A stretch of 64,000 nucleotides of DNA, from NCBI GenBank assembly GCA_002104935.1, contig MCGT01000025.1, positions 1 to 64,000 of the forward strand. The letters run 5' to 3'. Under the pieces are notes generated by a model that was not told the origin of the DNA, searched no databases, and saw only the letters and a list, made by a program, of their open reading frames with translations. Shown piece by piece: positions 43,837 to 55,212 of the stretch. The first letter of the stretch is position 1, and each line of letters opens with the position of its first letter. Source of the stretch: Hesseltinella vesiculosa (Eukaryota > Mucoromycota > Mucoromycetes > Mucorales > Cunninghamellaceae). The translations under genes were made by a program, and so were the position numbers.

Positions 43837-46226
43837 TCAAATGGCAGCCAAATTATGATGTTCAAGGAAAAAGATTTCCAAATCTTCCCAGCCGCCACCA
43901 ATGCGAACCAGGACCTTGTTCTTCACCACCTGGCCATGACGTCGATCGGAATAAGTCATCAATTTGCAAGCGTGCAGTTTTTTCCCACCACCGCCAGGAT
44001 TCAGTTCGTGCCCAAAGTAGTAGCGGCCAGGCTGGGGGCCGCGTTGACAGTGGATTTGGATCGGGCTATTGTTGATGATCTTGGCCACCTCGACATCCAG
44101 AGCGTCGCGAGGGTCGGCTCGATACCATTTTTTTTTGCGGGCGGGGTCGGCAACGTAGGCTTGTCGATCGTGTGGATCTTCGTCTAGGTCGTTGAGCCAG
44201 TCAAAAGGCACAGCCGAATGAGACCGTTGTTGGTAGCCCAGCTGAGGCGAGGACCGTTGGTGGTGGAGCTGGGTGGAGCTGGTGGTGTAATGCATAGACG
44301 AGCGGGGCCGGGGGATCTGGCTGGCTTCCATGGACGGCGTTTTGGGTCGAGGGATCAAGGAAGGGGTTTCAGCCCGGCGGCCACGGGGTGAGATGGAGCG
44401 CAGGATGTCTTGTGGTTTTGGTTGGTATGGATATTGCTGCTGATGGCGGCTGGAGGGTCGAGGAGGAGGCGTTTGGCCGTGGTCGGACGTGCTAGGCTGT
44501 AAATGATGCAAGGGGCTAGAACGGCGGCCAGGTAAGAGAGGGCTCATGGTGCCGGGGCGGCTTGTGCTACTGCTTGTGCTGCCATTGGTTCGCCAGCGGC
44601 TTGTGGGCGTCACGCTGCCTCCGGATCCAGCACCGTTCCCACGCCGTAGATCTTCATACATGCCATAGAGATGCGAGGTGGGGGACATGTAGCCGGGCGA
44701 GGTGACGTTGGGGCTTTTTGCGCGGGACATGCTGCTGCTGCTGGGGGATCGATAGTCGAGGCTCATGAAGTCGCTGTACATGGACGAGGGCTCGGGGCTT
44801 CGGAAGCGCAGGGATGAGCCGTCGCTCCTGTCGTCGCTGACCTTGGACCATGCCGGGCTGACAGGCCGGTCGAAAAAAAAAAACTTCTCCATGTCGGGAA
44901 GGTCGCGGATGCGGAGGTCGTCCATGGTGGTTTTGAGGTTCTGCCAGCGGTCGATCATTTGGCGGTGGCGAGTGGCGGTCGCTTCGTTCTGGGACACACG
45001 CGAGGCAATGCCGTTGCCGAGCATGGCCAGCATCTTGGTGATCAGGGGTGTGCAATATTTGTACTTGGCTTCAAAGTTCTTTTCCACCGACCGGAACTTG
45101 ACAGGGTCGGGTGCGCCGGTAGGTGAAGATTTGGTGGTGGTCATGGGCACACTACTGCCTTGATGGTGGCTGTTGAGTGAGGATGTGGTGGAGGAGGAGG
45201 AGGAGGATCGGAGGATGCCTTTGGGTGGGATCGGGTAGGCTTGCTGGGGTGTCACGGTCGAGGAAGAGGTGACGGTCGAGGAGGATTGTTGTTGCTGGGA
45301 CACAGGCGACATCAACGACTGGTCACGTACCTGGTCGATCATTTGCTGGCACTGTTCAATGGTCTTGTCCAGGCCATCCATCATGCTGTCGACTTGATCA
45401 GCCACTTGTTTGAACACCGCCAGCCATCGGTCTTCTTTGAGGTCGGCCTTGAGTTCATCGATATCCAAGCGCAGTGATTCCCATTGGTCTTGCACCTGTC
45501 GATGGCGTTGGGACAAGCTGTCGTCCATGTCGTCTTGTTTCTTGCGTTGGCTCATGCGGTGGTAAATCGTCTCGACGCTGTTGAACAACGGGCCCACTTT
45601 TTGATCGATGGCCACCAAGATATGGTCGGGATCATGATTGCTTTCTTCTGTGACAGTGTTGCCTTGGCTACGTTGTTCTTGATATTTGAATATCAGCAGC
45701 GACAAGGTATCCATATTCTAGAAAAAAAGAAACGTGAGCCAAACCAATTTAGCCACATCGGCGCTCCCTTTTTTTTTTTTTTTTCGACCCATACCACCAA
45801 CGTCTCATCCATGGCACGGCGTAATTCTTGAAGGTCCATGTTTTCCAAAAAAACTTGTTTGACCGATGTCAAATAATGCTGTAGACCGGACCATTCAGAC
45901 TGGAGTTTTGTCATTGCTGCACGTGTGTCGGGGAGAGTATCGATGATATCGGGTAGGCGATCGATGGCGGGCTTCAATTGGCTCATGGACAATTCGACAG
46001 GAACCAGGGATTCGGTAGTGGTGGAGCTGGTGGAATGGTCATGTTCCAAGGTAAATAAAGCAAGATGGATAGTCTCGAACCATTTGGTCAAGTTGCTGGT
46101 GAGCTGAGAAACAAGCCCTTGTTGCCTATCGGACGATGGGACATCCAAGAGGGCATCCATGGTGTTTGTTGGCAGTGACAGACATTTGAGCTGTTCCGGC
46201 CAATCGTCGTCAGATGGTATTGACAT
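43837..46226 (-). CDS. Kar9-like cytoskeletal linker with C-terminal GAR (GAS2-related) domain
   Basis: About 770 residues, two main exons. The start MSIPSDDDWPEQLKCLSL is at 46226. The N-terminal half is all-helical (LNKWFETIHLAL type repeats, EWSGLQHYLTSVKQVFLENM; RQVQDQWESLRLDIDELKAD), resembling the fungal karyogamy protein Kar9 and spectrin/plakin bundles. The middle is a Ser/Pro/Arg-rich disordered region (SRAKSPNVTSPGYMSPTSHL; PRPKTPSMEASQIPRPRSS) with several S-x-I-P or R-P-R-S type motifs that could bind EB1. The C-terminus is a GAR domain: DALDVEVAKIINNSPIQIHC, GRYYFG, KKLHACKLM, VLVRIGGGWEDLEIFFLEH, with two Cys as in the zinc-binding GAS2 fold. Likely role: linking microtubule plus ends to actin/myosin for spindle or nuclear positioning (inferred from family). 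Confidence 0.78.
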
Positions 46227-46558
46227 TATATTCCAAGATAGCAATCAAGGTGGCAAAATGTAGTTTGCAAAATCAATAAAGAGGAAGCCAGTGATGTATT
46301 AAAAAAAAAAAAAGGGCAATGACTGAAAAAAAGGGGGGTATTCAATAAGTATTGACCAAGGACACTACAAATATGTAAGCAAGGGTAGATTGGTAATATG
46401 AGAAGAAAAATAAATAAACGGGGGGGGGGTATCAATACAATAGGCAGTTTTTATGGATTTAATACATCAATAAAGAAATGGGAACGAAGAAAAAAGAAAG
46501 AAAAAAAAGAAAAGGCGGGCGGATTTCATTTTATTTTTTCATGTGTTGTTGTTTTTTT
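46227..46558. other. Gap between Kar9/GAS2 start and eIF2B-alpha stop
   Basis: Short AT-rich gap with poly(A) and poly(G) runs (G9 near 46420). No gene seen. Confidence 0.4.
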
Positions 46559-47887
46559 TTACAGGTACAGCTTGATCAATTCATCACTAACCCCGCTTGG
46601 TGTCAACACGCCGAGATCAGTCAAGAGCAAGGTTAAATATTGAGGAGGTGTATAATCTACAAAAGGATTGGTGGAGGCCAAGTTGATTTCTTCGTCCGTC
46701 TGAGCGTTGGCGTTGTGGAAAAGCTGGTTGCGTGAGGAAAAACGCACGATTTCGGGCATACATGCAGGCAAGTCATACTGATTCAAAGGATACACACGCA
46801 CAAACTTGTAACTGAAAAGACAGAGTGTGAGATGCCATGAAACGCCCAAGGTTTTTTTTTACCTTTCAGCCACCGCATAAACAGGTTTTCCGAGAGCTTT
46901 TGCAACCAAAGCAATTTGATAGGTCCCGATCTGGTTGATCACACCACCATTTTCAACCACGCCTTCAGCGCCTACAAACACCATGTCGACCTTATCCATA
47001 ATATAGCCTACCGCCGAGTCCAACACAGCTCGGCATGGAATCCCTGCTTCTCGCAATTCTTCCACAGCACGGAGCCTAATCAAAAACCGATTCGTCATTC
47101 TGTGTTCTGACTTCTTTTCTCTTTACCCTTCGCTGTTTGGCCGCCCTTCGGTGACATAGACTTTGAACCGTTTGTTTTGTACGTTGGCTGCGTGAGACAA
47201 CACGCCCATGATGACACGAGAATAGGCTTGCACCAAGATAACGGCATTGTCATGGATGAATTGGGAGCCGATTTCAGCTGCCTTGAAACGAGCCATCGAG
47301 GCTTTGTCCAAAATTAATGCTGCACGAGACAGTAGGTTGTGTTTGAATTGGTCAAAGGATTGGGCTTCTGACAGCTGAAGAGAAGGGAAGAGGTGAGCCA
47401 AGGGCAAAAAAAAAAAAAAAGAAGAGGGGACTTACTGCAAAGTCGTGCGAATTGCGCTTGACAAAACGCATAAACAGATCCAAGCCAGCCAAGGTGGCAA
47501 TGGCAGCCTTGTGATGTTGAAATGCTTGTCTGTCGATCGATCGCAGCTCTACTTGTTCGGATGCTTCTCGAACCGCCCTGGAGGCCTTGTCCAATGTCTG
47601 CATAAACTCGGACATGGTGGGGGCTACGGGGCAGGAAAAAAAAAAAATAAGATGGGCATGGATCGAGAATGGCTGCCTATTTACCAGTGCTCTGACGAAC
47701 AAATTCGGTCAAAGCTTTAAAGACTGCGACTGGAGTGGAGATGTCCTAGGATCCCAAAAAGAAAAAAAAAATCAGCCGATCTGAAAAAAAAAAAAAAAGG
47801 GCTAGAAATAACAAACAGTACATGATTGCCGAGATAGCTCTGATAGCAAGCAACCACATCAAAGTCACCTTTGGTATCCAATGTCAT
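46559..47887 (-). CDS. GCN3: Translation initiation factor eIF2B subunit alpha (Gcn3)
   Basis: Regulatory subunit of the eIF2B guanine-exchange factor that senses phosphorylated eIF2. The start [20 protein letters not shown] is chosen because it opens the conserved N-terminus. It continues [38 protein letters not shown], the helical domain, then the Rossmann-like half: [92 protein letters not shown] and [20 protein letters not shown], ending DELIKLYL. About six introns. Its start is only 102 bp from the stop of the upstream methyltransferase on the same strand, so its promoter must be very short or lie within the neighbour's 3' end. Confidence 0.95.
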
Positions 47888-47989
47888 GTTTATAAAAGAT
47901 GGTAGAATCAAAAAAGACAAAAAATAATAAAGGAAGCGCTCCGAAAAAAAGAAAAAAAAAAAAAGTGGCGCTCGAGGCATCAGAGTGAG

Positions 47990-49019
47990 TCACTGGACAG
48001 GCTCACGAGCATACACAAGACGAAAGCGGGTGGCGCATTGATAGTGCAACACTTCATCCAAGGCTTTCTTCACCATTTGCCTGTACTGGTTTTCGGTGAC
48101 TGGCGTCAGTTCTGTCACCATCACCCCAGCCGCCGGCATGGCAAGCTTTTGGATAGCCAAGTACAAATCGCCCACCGGGCCACCCCACGGACCAATGGGC
48201 ACGCTGTAGTCTTGCTCTTCAATCCCCACAAAGCCTTCATCCTTGAGAAACTGGGCCACCTTGTCAGCAATGAACGAGTCCATGCCCCGAGCAACCAGCG
48301 CATCGTCGACTAAAAAAAGTGTCGGCGGTGAGACGATGGTCCTTCTTTTCCGCGCGGCTTACTCCATTTGGCCACTTGGGACAGGGCAGGCGAAGGCAGC
48401 TGGCAGTCATTGACCAGCTCCATGGTTTCCAAATAGCCACCGGGCTTGAGCACGCGTTTCATTTCCTTGACGGATTGGATGTATTGGTCGGTGGGGAAGC
48501 CCATGACGAGGAACCGCTGGAACACAAAGTCAAACGAGTCATCTTTGAACGGCAAACCCTTGGCGGCATTCACAAGCTGAAACTGCACATTACTCGGGAT
48601 CTCACCATGCACAAACACGTCGGCCATATCAATGGCGACAAAGCTGGACTTTGGATACAGCCGGGCCATGTCCTGCAAGACTAGTCAAAATCATGTGTAG
48701 GTGTGCTTCTTGTATGCTTTACCCTTGTCCAGAAACCGGGGCCACAACCAACGTCCAACACACGCACACCACGAGTCAGTGCATCATGCATCGGCACTTT
48801 GTACAACCCTCCAAGGACTTGGCTAAAATAAAAAAAAAATTGTCAGATCATCCAAAGGGAACGGCACGAGTGACTTGCAACCAAAGCTGATGATTCAAAT
48901 CCAGGCGTGTCACTTCAGCCCCATCACTTGGTAAAATATAAGACACCTCTTGGTCTGCTACGATCGTTCGGCCATCCTTGCAAGCAAACGAGATAGGAGC
49001 GTTGGGAGATGGATCCATG
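47990..49019 (-). CDS. Class I SAM-dependent methyltransferase
   Basis: About 290-residue soluble methyltransferase. Start MDPSPNAPISFACKDGRTIV at 49019, then SYILPSDGAEVTRLDLNHQL, the SAM-binding motif I GVRVLDVGCGPGFWTRDMA, motif II FVAIDMADVF, NAAKGLPFKDDSFDFVFQRF, and MKRVLKPGGYLETMELVNDC. The C-terminal part (FIADKVAQFLKDEGFVGIEE; GPVGDLYLAIQKLAM) ends YAREPVQ. Three introns; the first appears to use a GC donor (TTTGGTT|GCAAGT) to give LWFQVLGGLYKV. Fungal relatives are the LaeA/UMTA-type methyltransferases, but the substrate is unknown. The gene is divergent from ELC1 with a 268-bp shared promoter that contains TTTATAAA near 49058. Confidence 0.86.
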
Positions 49020-49287
49020 GTGAAGGAGGAAAGGAAAAAAAGCCATGGCAACGCCGTTTTTTATAAACAAAAGAGCTGTCTTTGGTTGCTGATTGGTAGA
49101 TGTGCTCAATAGAAAACGAGATGCCAGATGCAAGGAGCAGCCCGTTGGAAACAAAGAGAATGCCTCTCCTTGCACGAAAATAGGACGCAGCAGGAAGCAG
49201 CCCTTTCCTTTTTTGTTTCGAGGCTGGTTTTTTTTTCTATTTTTTTTTTTTTATTTCCTTCGTTTTTCTCCTGCGTCATTTCTCACC

Positions 49288-49770
49288 ATGGCCGAGCCAG
49301 CACTTGCGAATGAAGAAGAAACAAAGACAGAATACGTCAAGCTGATTAGCAGTGATGGCTTTGAATTTACGATTCATCGCGAAGCCGCCATGCGCTCCGG
49401 CACCATTAAAAATATGCTCAGTGGTCCAGGTAAATCTGACCATCTCATCTTCCTGCCATGATTGGCCCATGACGCCCTCCTTTGAAGACCACCACTCACT
49501 TGTCATTTATCCCACACTAGTCCAATTCCGAGAATCGCTCGAAAATGTCATCCCCTTCCACGACATCAAGCAAGCACAAGCATGGACATGATGAAAAAGC
49601 GATCTCATACTTGTATTGTTGATTTTAGGGCAGTGATATTGGAAATTGTGTGTCGGTACCTCTACTACAAATGGCAATACGAAGGCTCAGTGACAGAAAT
49701 ACCCGAATTTAAAATTGATCCTGAAATGGTGCTAGAGACTCTGATGACAGCCGATTTTTTGGATTGCTAG
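49288..49770 (+). CDS. ELC1: Elongin C (Skp1-fold, BTB)
   Basis: Adaptor of Cullin-based E3 ligases and of transcription-coupled Rpb1 degradation. Three exons. Start [20 protein letters not shown], then [58 protein letters not shown], and the hallmark [18 protein letters not shown] with C-terminal TADFLDC. Length about 110 aa fits. The second intron appears to use a GC donor (ACATCAA|GCAAGC), because no GT site keeps the frame and the codon AA|G completes Lys before AVILEIV. The 12-residue N-terminal extension is longer than in yeast. Confidence 0.93.
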
Positions 49771-50277
49771 TGTCGTCATGTGTCTTGCCTGCATTTGATG
49801 ATACCTTGGATTAAACAAGACGCCATAAGCCATCCTACCCAACCCTTTCTATTTAAGCGACGGACGAACCAAATGGAAAGACACAGAGCGAATGAGCATG
49901 CTCCTTTTTCCTGCCTTTTGATGAAACAGGGCGGAGACATGGTATTGGCTGTGACAGAAAGCCACACGCGTGGAACGAGGGCGTCAGAGTTTTTTTGGTC
50001 CCGTCCTTTTTTTTTTTTGCGGGCGCGTCGCTTCTTTTTTTTTTTTCATATTTTTTGAACAGGCGCTCCTCGTTTTTTTTTTGTCACTCTCTTTCCTTTT
50101 TCTTGTTTATCCAATCACTGTTTCTTTTGTTGGCTTTCTTCATAGCATAGTTTCCATCTGCTCTATCATCACATATTGATCTTCCCATTTGCATCTTACG
50201 CCTTGTCTCCTATTTTCCCCCTCCCATTTGTGAAGGCTGTCCTTTTTTTTTCCCATTGATTTTACATTTCCACAATC
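49771..50277. other. ELC1 3' side and APSES promoter region
   Basis: 507 bp with T-rich tracts (about 50007-50020, 50034-50046, 50074-50083, 50243-50252) leading into the APSES start. No gene seen. Confidence 0.45.
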
Positions 50278-51759
50278 ATGCAATCACCCAGTTCTACAAT
50301 AACATCTAAACCTATTCCCGACTCTACATCCACAGCATCCTCACCTAGCAGCGACATGGAGGACATGGAGTTTCCTCCTGATAAAGCCGACTACCTTCTG
50401 TTCAGAGGCACTTACTCTGGCACTCAAGTGTTTGTCATGTCCGTTAGTGGTATCGATATTATGCGAAGACGAAAAGATGCCTATATCAATGCCACTCAAA
50501 TCCTCAAGCTTGCCGGCTTTGACAAAGGAAAACGGACCAAAATCCTCGAACGAGAAGTCCACTCTCTTACCCATGAAAAAATCCAAGGTGGTTATGGCAA
50601 ATATCAAGGCACTTGGTAAGAAGAAAGAGAAACAGCAACGAAAGCCTGACCTCTTTTTTTTAACAGGGTGCCTTTTCCACTGGGGCAGCAATTGTCAGAC
50701 CGCTACGGTGTGCTGGAGATACTACGACCGCTCTTCGACCTGGATCCTGAAACCTGGTCGACCCTTCGAGACAAGACCCAAATTCCTGCCAAACCCAAAC
50801 CTAAAAAAGTCTACACTCTGGCCGACGTCGAATCCCCACCTCCTTCCTCTCCTTGCTTCTTCTCTTCTCCCCTCTGGGATTCTCAAGATACCTTTGACTC
50901 GACCTACTCGCCCACCAAACGCAAGACCGATCGACCCTCCTCTGTAGACCCGGAGGAAGAAGAAGACGACGACGACGCCACACCAAAGAAACGCCCCAAA
51001 AAAACCGACAAAGCCGATAAATCTGACAAGACAGACAATGACAAGCCCAATGAAAAAGGAAATGAATTGGTTTCAGGTAAAAAAAAAAAAAAAAAAAAAA
51101 CTCGCGACGTGACGTGACTGACCTTTTCCCCAGTCGTGCAGCAAATGGTGGAAGCCATGGATATCGATTTCCAAGCCAAATTATCAGTACGACAAGATGA
51201 AATCAGCCAACTACAACACCAAAACGCACAACTCACCAAACAACTCGAGAATGAACGCAAAGACTGGGAACACCTACGATACGTGGGCCTGGAACAACTG
51301 ACCCGGGCTCAATCAAGGATACATCTGCTAGAAGAAGCCATACAGAAAGCCGGCCTTCGAGATGTAGCCATTGGCTCCAGCTTCGCCATCGACTGGCAAG
51401 CCATGGAACCCTCTTCAACCAACCAACCTAGCTCCACAGCCATCCCCACCCCTGCCTCGAAAAAGAAAAAACGGGCCGACGAATTCATCGAGCGACAGGT
51501 GCAAGAACTTCGATCCAAGCTGCACCAAGCAAATATGAAGGCACAACAACAGAAACACAACCTGGAAGACCGGCTGGCCAGATCTCAGGAAACCGAAGCC
51601 ATGTGTAAACGGCTCATTGCCTCTTGCTGTAACCTCCCTCTCAACAAAATTGACGATCTCATCGGACCTCTCACCACCGCCATTGAAAACGATCCTCCTG
51701 ATATGGAATTCAGTCGTGTTATTGGCTTTATGGAGCGCCTTCGACAACATCAACAGTGA
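50278..51759 (+). CDS. APSES (KilA-N) transcription factor, MBF/Mbp1-like, without ankyrin repeats
   Basis: DNA-binding factor of the G1/S (MCB-type) regulator family. Three exons. A Ser/Thr-rich N-terminus leads to the APSES domain ([78 protein letters not shown]). Then a Pro/Ser linker, an acidic/basic block ([17 protein letters not shown]) that contains a nuclear signal, a coiled coil ([20 protein letters not shown]) and an Mbp1-type C-terminal dimerisation helix ([40 protein letters not shown]), ending [13 protein letters not shown]. Yeast Mbp1/Swi4 have ankyrin repeats between APSES and coiled coil; none are present here. The stop is 104 bp from the convergent L2HGDH stop. Confidence 0.9.
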
Positions 51760-51863
51760 CCTTGTCTTTTTTTTTTTTTTTTTTTTTTGGTCCAACCTCC
51801 ACCCTTCTCCTTTCCTATTAATAAAATTGCATACCTTGGAGTGTTTGATCTAAAAATTTATTT

Positions 51864-53712
51864 TTAACAGTACCGTTTACTCAAGCCAAAATCTTCATCG
51901 GCACACTTGACGACCATTTCACCAATGGCCAAGGATGCCGTTGCTGCTGGGCTGGGGGCATTGCGCACGTTCAAAACGGAGCCATCCATCACCTTTCTTT
52001 CAACAATAAAATCCGAAGCTGCCACAGAGTTCTATAAAAATGAAACCAGTGAGCCTCCAAAAAAAAAAAAAAAAAAAAAAATCGTTACCACAAACACCTG
52101 CGACATCACTCCTGCAAAACTCAATTCCACCATATCCAGGGTCAGGTCTGGAATCATCTTGTGGGCATTCTTCAAAAACGCACGCTTATTCAGATCTTTG
52201 TACAGCTCACCAAATGACAGGCCGAGGTTGTTGAAAGCAAAGCCCCAGAACTCCTTGTTGACAAAGTTGTCCCAAACATCGCGGAGCCGTGTGTCGAAGA
52301 AGCGGTAGCCTTCTCTCGAGAAGGTGAAGCAAGCGCCAGGGCCGATGATCAGCTGGTTGCCTCGGCGCGGGTCAATGGTCGGCGTGAAATGCACACCTAC
52401 TGGAATCCCACCGCCACTGGGCACAGGGTAAACGTTACGCTGCACCAGGTTTTTGTATTCCGCCTTGATCTGATAGTATTGGCCCCGGAAAGTCACAATG
52501 CGATGAACGCTGTCGTCACCGCCTGCCAAACCTGACACTCGATCTGCATAAAGGCCAGCACACGTGATCACGTTCTTGGCCAGCACTTGCTGCACGGGTG
52601 CCCTCATCATGATTTCACTGCCGCTCACCTAGTCAGAAAAAAAAAGAAGAGGTGGTCAGAGCATATGAGAGCGAGGAGGAATGCTGCCTACTCGGACCAA
52701 GCCATTGGCTTCTTTGGTGAATTTCTTCACTTGGAAATTCGTCTTGACGTCCGCGCGTCTGGCGAGGAAAAATGGGAGACGTCAGCCATGCCCAGTTTTT
52801 TTTTTTTTTTTTTCTTTTTACTTTGATTGCTGGAGTTCTTTCAGAATGGTCTGGCAGACGGTCCAATAGCTTATGATGCCGGTGTTGGGGGAGACCAGAG
52901 CACTGTAGCCATCCACATTGGGCTCCAACTGCCGAATCTGTCAATAGAAGCGATGTGAGACCAATATCTTCTTCACTTAGCGCCTACCTGGTCGCGATAG
53001 ATGATCTCCAGCCCCTTGACGCCATTGGCATTCCCTTGCTCATAGAGCAGCTCCACCTGTTTGTGCTCTTTTTCATCGGTCGCCACAATGAGCTTGCCAC
53101 AGCGATCTACTGGCAGGTGATGTTCCTCGGCATACTGGTACATCAGATCAGCGCCATGGACGCAGGTGTATGCCATTTCCGTGCCAGGCTTGTAATAAAT
53201 TCCGCTGTGGATCTATCCAAAAAAGGCAGGCTCCGTCAACCGCTCCGTTTTGAAAACAGGTCACTTACCACCCCCGAGTTATGACCTGTTTGATGGTGGG
53301 ACACTTCAGCTTCCTTTTCCAAAACGCAAACCGTCATGCCTGGAAACCGTCGGATCAGTTCACGGGCCGTAGCAAGACCCACAATGCCACCACCGACTGC
53401 AAAAAAAAAAAAAAAAAAAAGCTATCAGCTCCCCTCGCTCTTCCGCTAATTTTTTTAAGAGAGCTTACCAACACACATGTCATAGGTTTCTGTGTTGACT
53501 TCATTGGCCACCTTTCCAAGGCGATAGTTTTCTTCTCGCACTTCGCCAAGTAAATCCTGAAGGCCTTTGCTTGGCGCACCTTGCTCGCCAGGCAAGTGAT
53601 CAAACATGTGCATGTTTTTGTTAGCAAGAGGGCCTGCCGACCCATGTAAGCTGCGTGTCTGCACCCATCTCCCTGTGGCTTTCATAACTGAGGCTCCGTA
53701 GCGTCGATACAT
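51864..53712 (-). CDS. L2HGDH: L-2-hydroxyglutarate dehydrogenase, mitochondrial (FAD-dependent)
   Basis: Flavoenzyme that oxidises L-2-hydroxyglutarate to 2-oxoglutarate, a metabolite-repair reaction in mitochondria. The start [20 protein letters not shown] is Arg-rich and amphipathic, consistent with a matrix presequence. The Rossmann FAD motif is [18 protein letters not shown], followed by [112 protein letters not shown] and the C-terminal [20 protein letters not shown], ending LSKRYC at 51864. About six introns, several carrying T or A tracts of 13-20. The GGGIPVGVH and RNAPSPAAT blocks are diagnostic for the family. Confidence 0.93.
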
Positions 53713-54015
53713 AATGCGTATTACTGTAGGTTATATAAAAAAACAACGTGATGAAAAAGAAAAAAATAGAGCAGGGAACTAATCGGCTTTTAATTCATTA
53801 TTTTTTTTTTTTTTTTTGCATGAAACAATTTGCGCACTCCGCGTCCTTGGAGAAACCAGCACACCCTTGAAGAAGAAAAAGTCAATGTATAAAACTTTGA
53901 GGTGATGGTTGGATATCTACTTGACTTCAAAAGAAAATGGTAGGCTGGCGAGAGTGGGGGGAATGGGGAAGAAAACAAAAAAAAAAAAAAAGGACAGACA
54001 CGGAGACGTCAAATT
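53713..54015. other. Gap between L2HGDH start and RNPS1 stop
   Basis: About 300 bp with a T tract (53803-53818) and an A tract (53978-53991). No gene seen. Confidence 0.4.
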
Positions 54016-55212
54016 CTAACGACGGACAGGCGAGCGGCTATAGCTTCTTCCACGAGACACACTGCGGCTGAAGCTTCTTCTGCGTGGGCTGCGGCGGTCA
54101 TTGTAACTTTGTCGGCCACGGCCGTAAGGTGATCGGCTGCGAGAGTAACGACGTCCACGGGGAGGCGAAGGACCACGGCGGGAACGGCCATCAAAACGAC
54201 GTCCTCGACCACCATAAAAGGAATCTCTTCTGAATCCACCTCGACGACGGCCTATTGGGCCCCCTCCTAAAAAAAATAGTTGTATGAGCCTTCTCTCTTC
54301 ATTATTTCGTGGTGCAGCTTACCGATGAATTTCCGGGGTGGGCGGGGAGGGGCAACATCCACTGTGATTTCTTGCCCATCCAGCTGGCCCTAAAAGAGAA
54401 AAAAAAAAAAAAGCCCATGAATCTCTACGTCCATCACCATCAGCATTGTTTTGTTCCGCTTTACCTTGTTCATATGACAGATGGCTTTATCAGCTTCATC
54501 GACTGTTTCAAATTCCACAAACGCGCGACCAGTGTTGGTATTGACTAGAAGATAAGAAGGTTAAGCATGCACTTGCGTTTTTTTTTTTTTTTTTGCAGCC
54601 CAGCTTGCTTCTTACAATTTCTGTTGATGGGGAACACAATGTCCACGACTTTCCCATAGGCACTAAAGATCTCTTTGACATGATCAGGGGTCACGTTGCG
54701 AGTCAGGCCGTGGATAACCAATCGGCTGGGGATAGGTGACGGCGATCGTTGACGAGGAGGTGAGCCATAGGACCGGCGGCGGTATGGTGGGGGTGAGCGG
54801 GGCGAAGGCGAACGGCCACGACGTGGGGAGCGTCCACGGGGTGGAGGTGAGCGTGAATACGAGTCGCTACGGGAGTATGAGCGACGACGCGAGTAGGAGC
54901 GGCCACGAGATCGAGATCGAGAGAACGATGGCGAACGGCTGCGACGGCGGCTCACGCTACGGGAATAAGATCTTGATCGCGAGCGGCTGTACGATGGAGA
55001 ACGGCCACGATCACGAGGCGAAGGCGAGCGACGGCGACCACGAGGTGATGGAGAACGAGAATCAGATGCCCTATTCAACAAAAAACAGGCCAACAATGTA
55101 CAGATGAGTCAACAACAACAACAACGAGGGAAAAAAAAAAATAAAAGTAAAACGCAAAGCCCTCATCCAAACAAACTGCCACAAATCCACTCCATCAATC
55201 TTATCCTTACAT
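54016..55212 (-). CDS. RNPS1: RNPS1-like SR protein (RS domain + RRM)
   Basis: Splicing activator and exon-junction-complex factor. The best start is an ATG split by an intron: AT at 55212-55211 and G at 55070, reading MASDSRSPSPRGRRRSPSPR. An RS-rich region follows (SYSRSRSRSYSRSVSRRR), then an RRM: SRLVIHGLTRNVTPDHVKEI (RNP2 region), FSAYGKVVDIVFPINRN, TNTGRAFVEFETVDEADKAI (RNP1 region), CHMNKGQLDGQEITVDVAPP, then a Gly/Arg/Ser C-terminus (RRRGGFRRDSFYGGRGRRF) ending SRSPVRR, stop at 54016. Four introns. An alternative Met at 55096 (MLACFLLNRASD) would translate intron sequence and is disfavoured. Domain order RS-RRM-RS matches RNPS1. Confidence 0.86.

Noticed and set aside
54545..55096. 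RNPS1 start at the Met at 55096 (MLACFLLNRASD)
   Set aside because: Its first residues lie in what looks like intron sequence ending TTGAATAG; the split-ATG model gives a better N-terminus (MASDSRSPSP).
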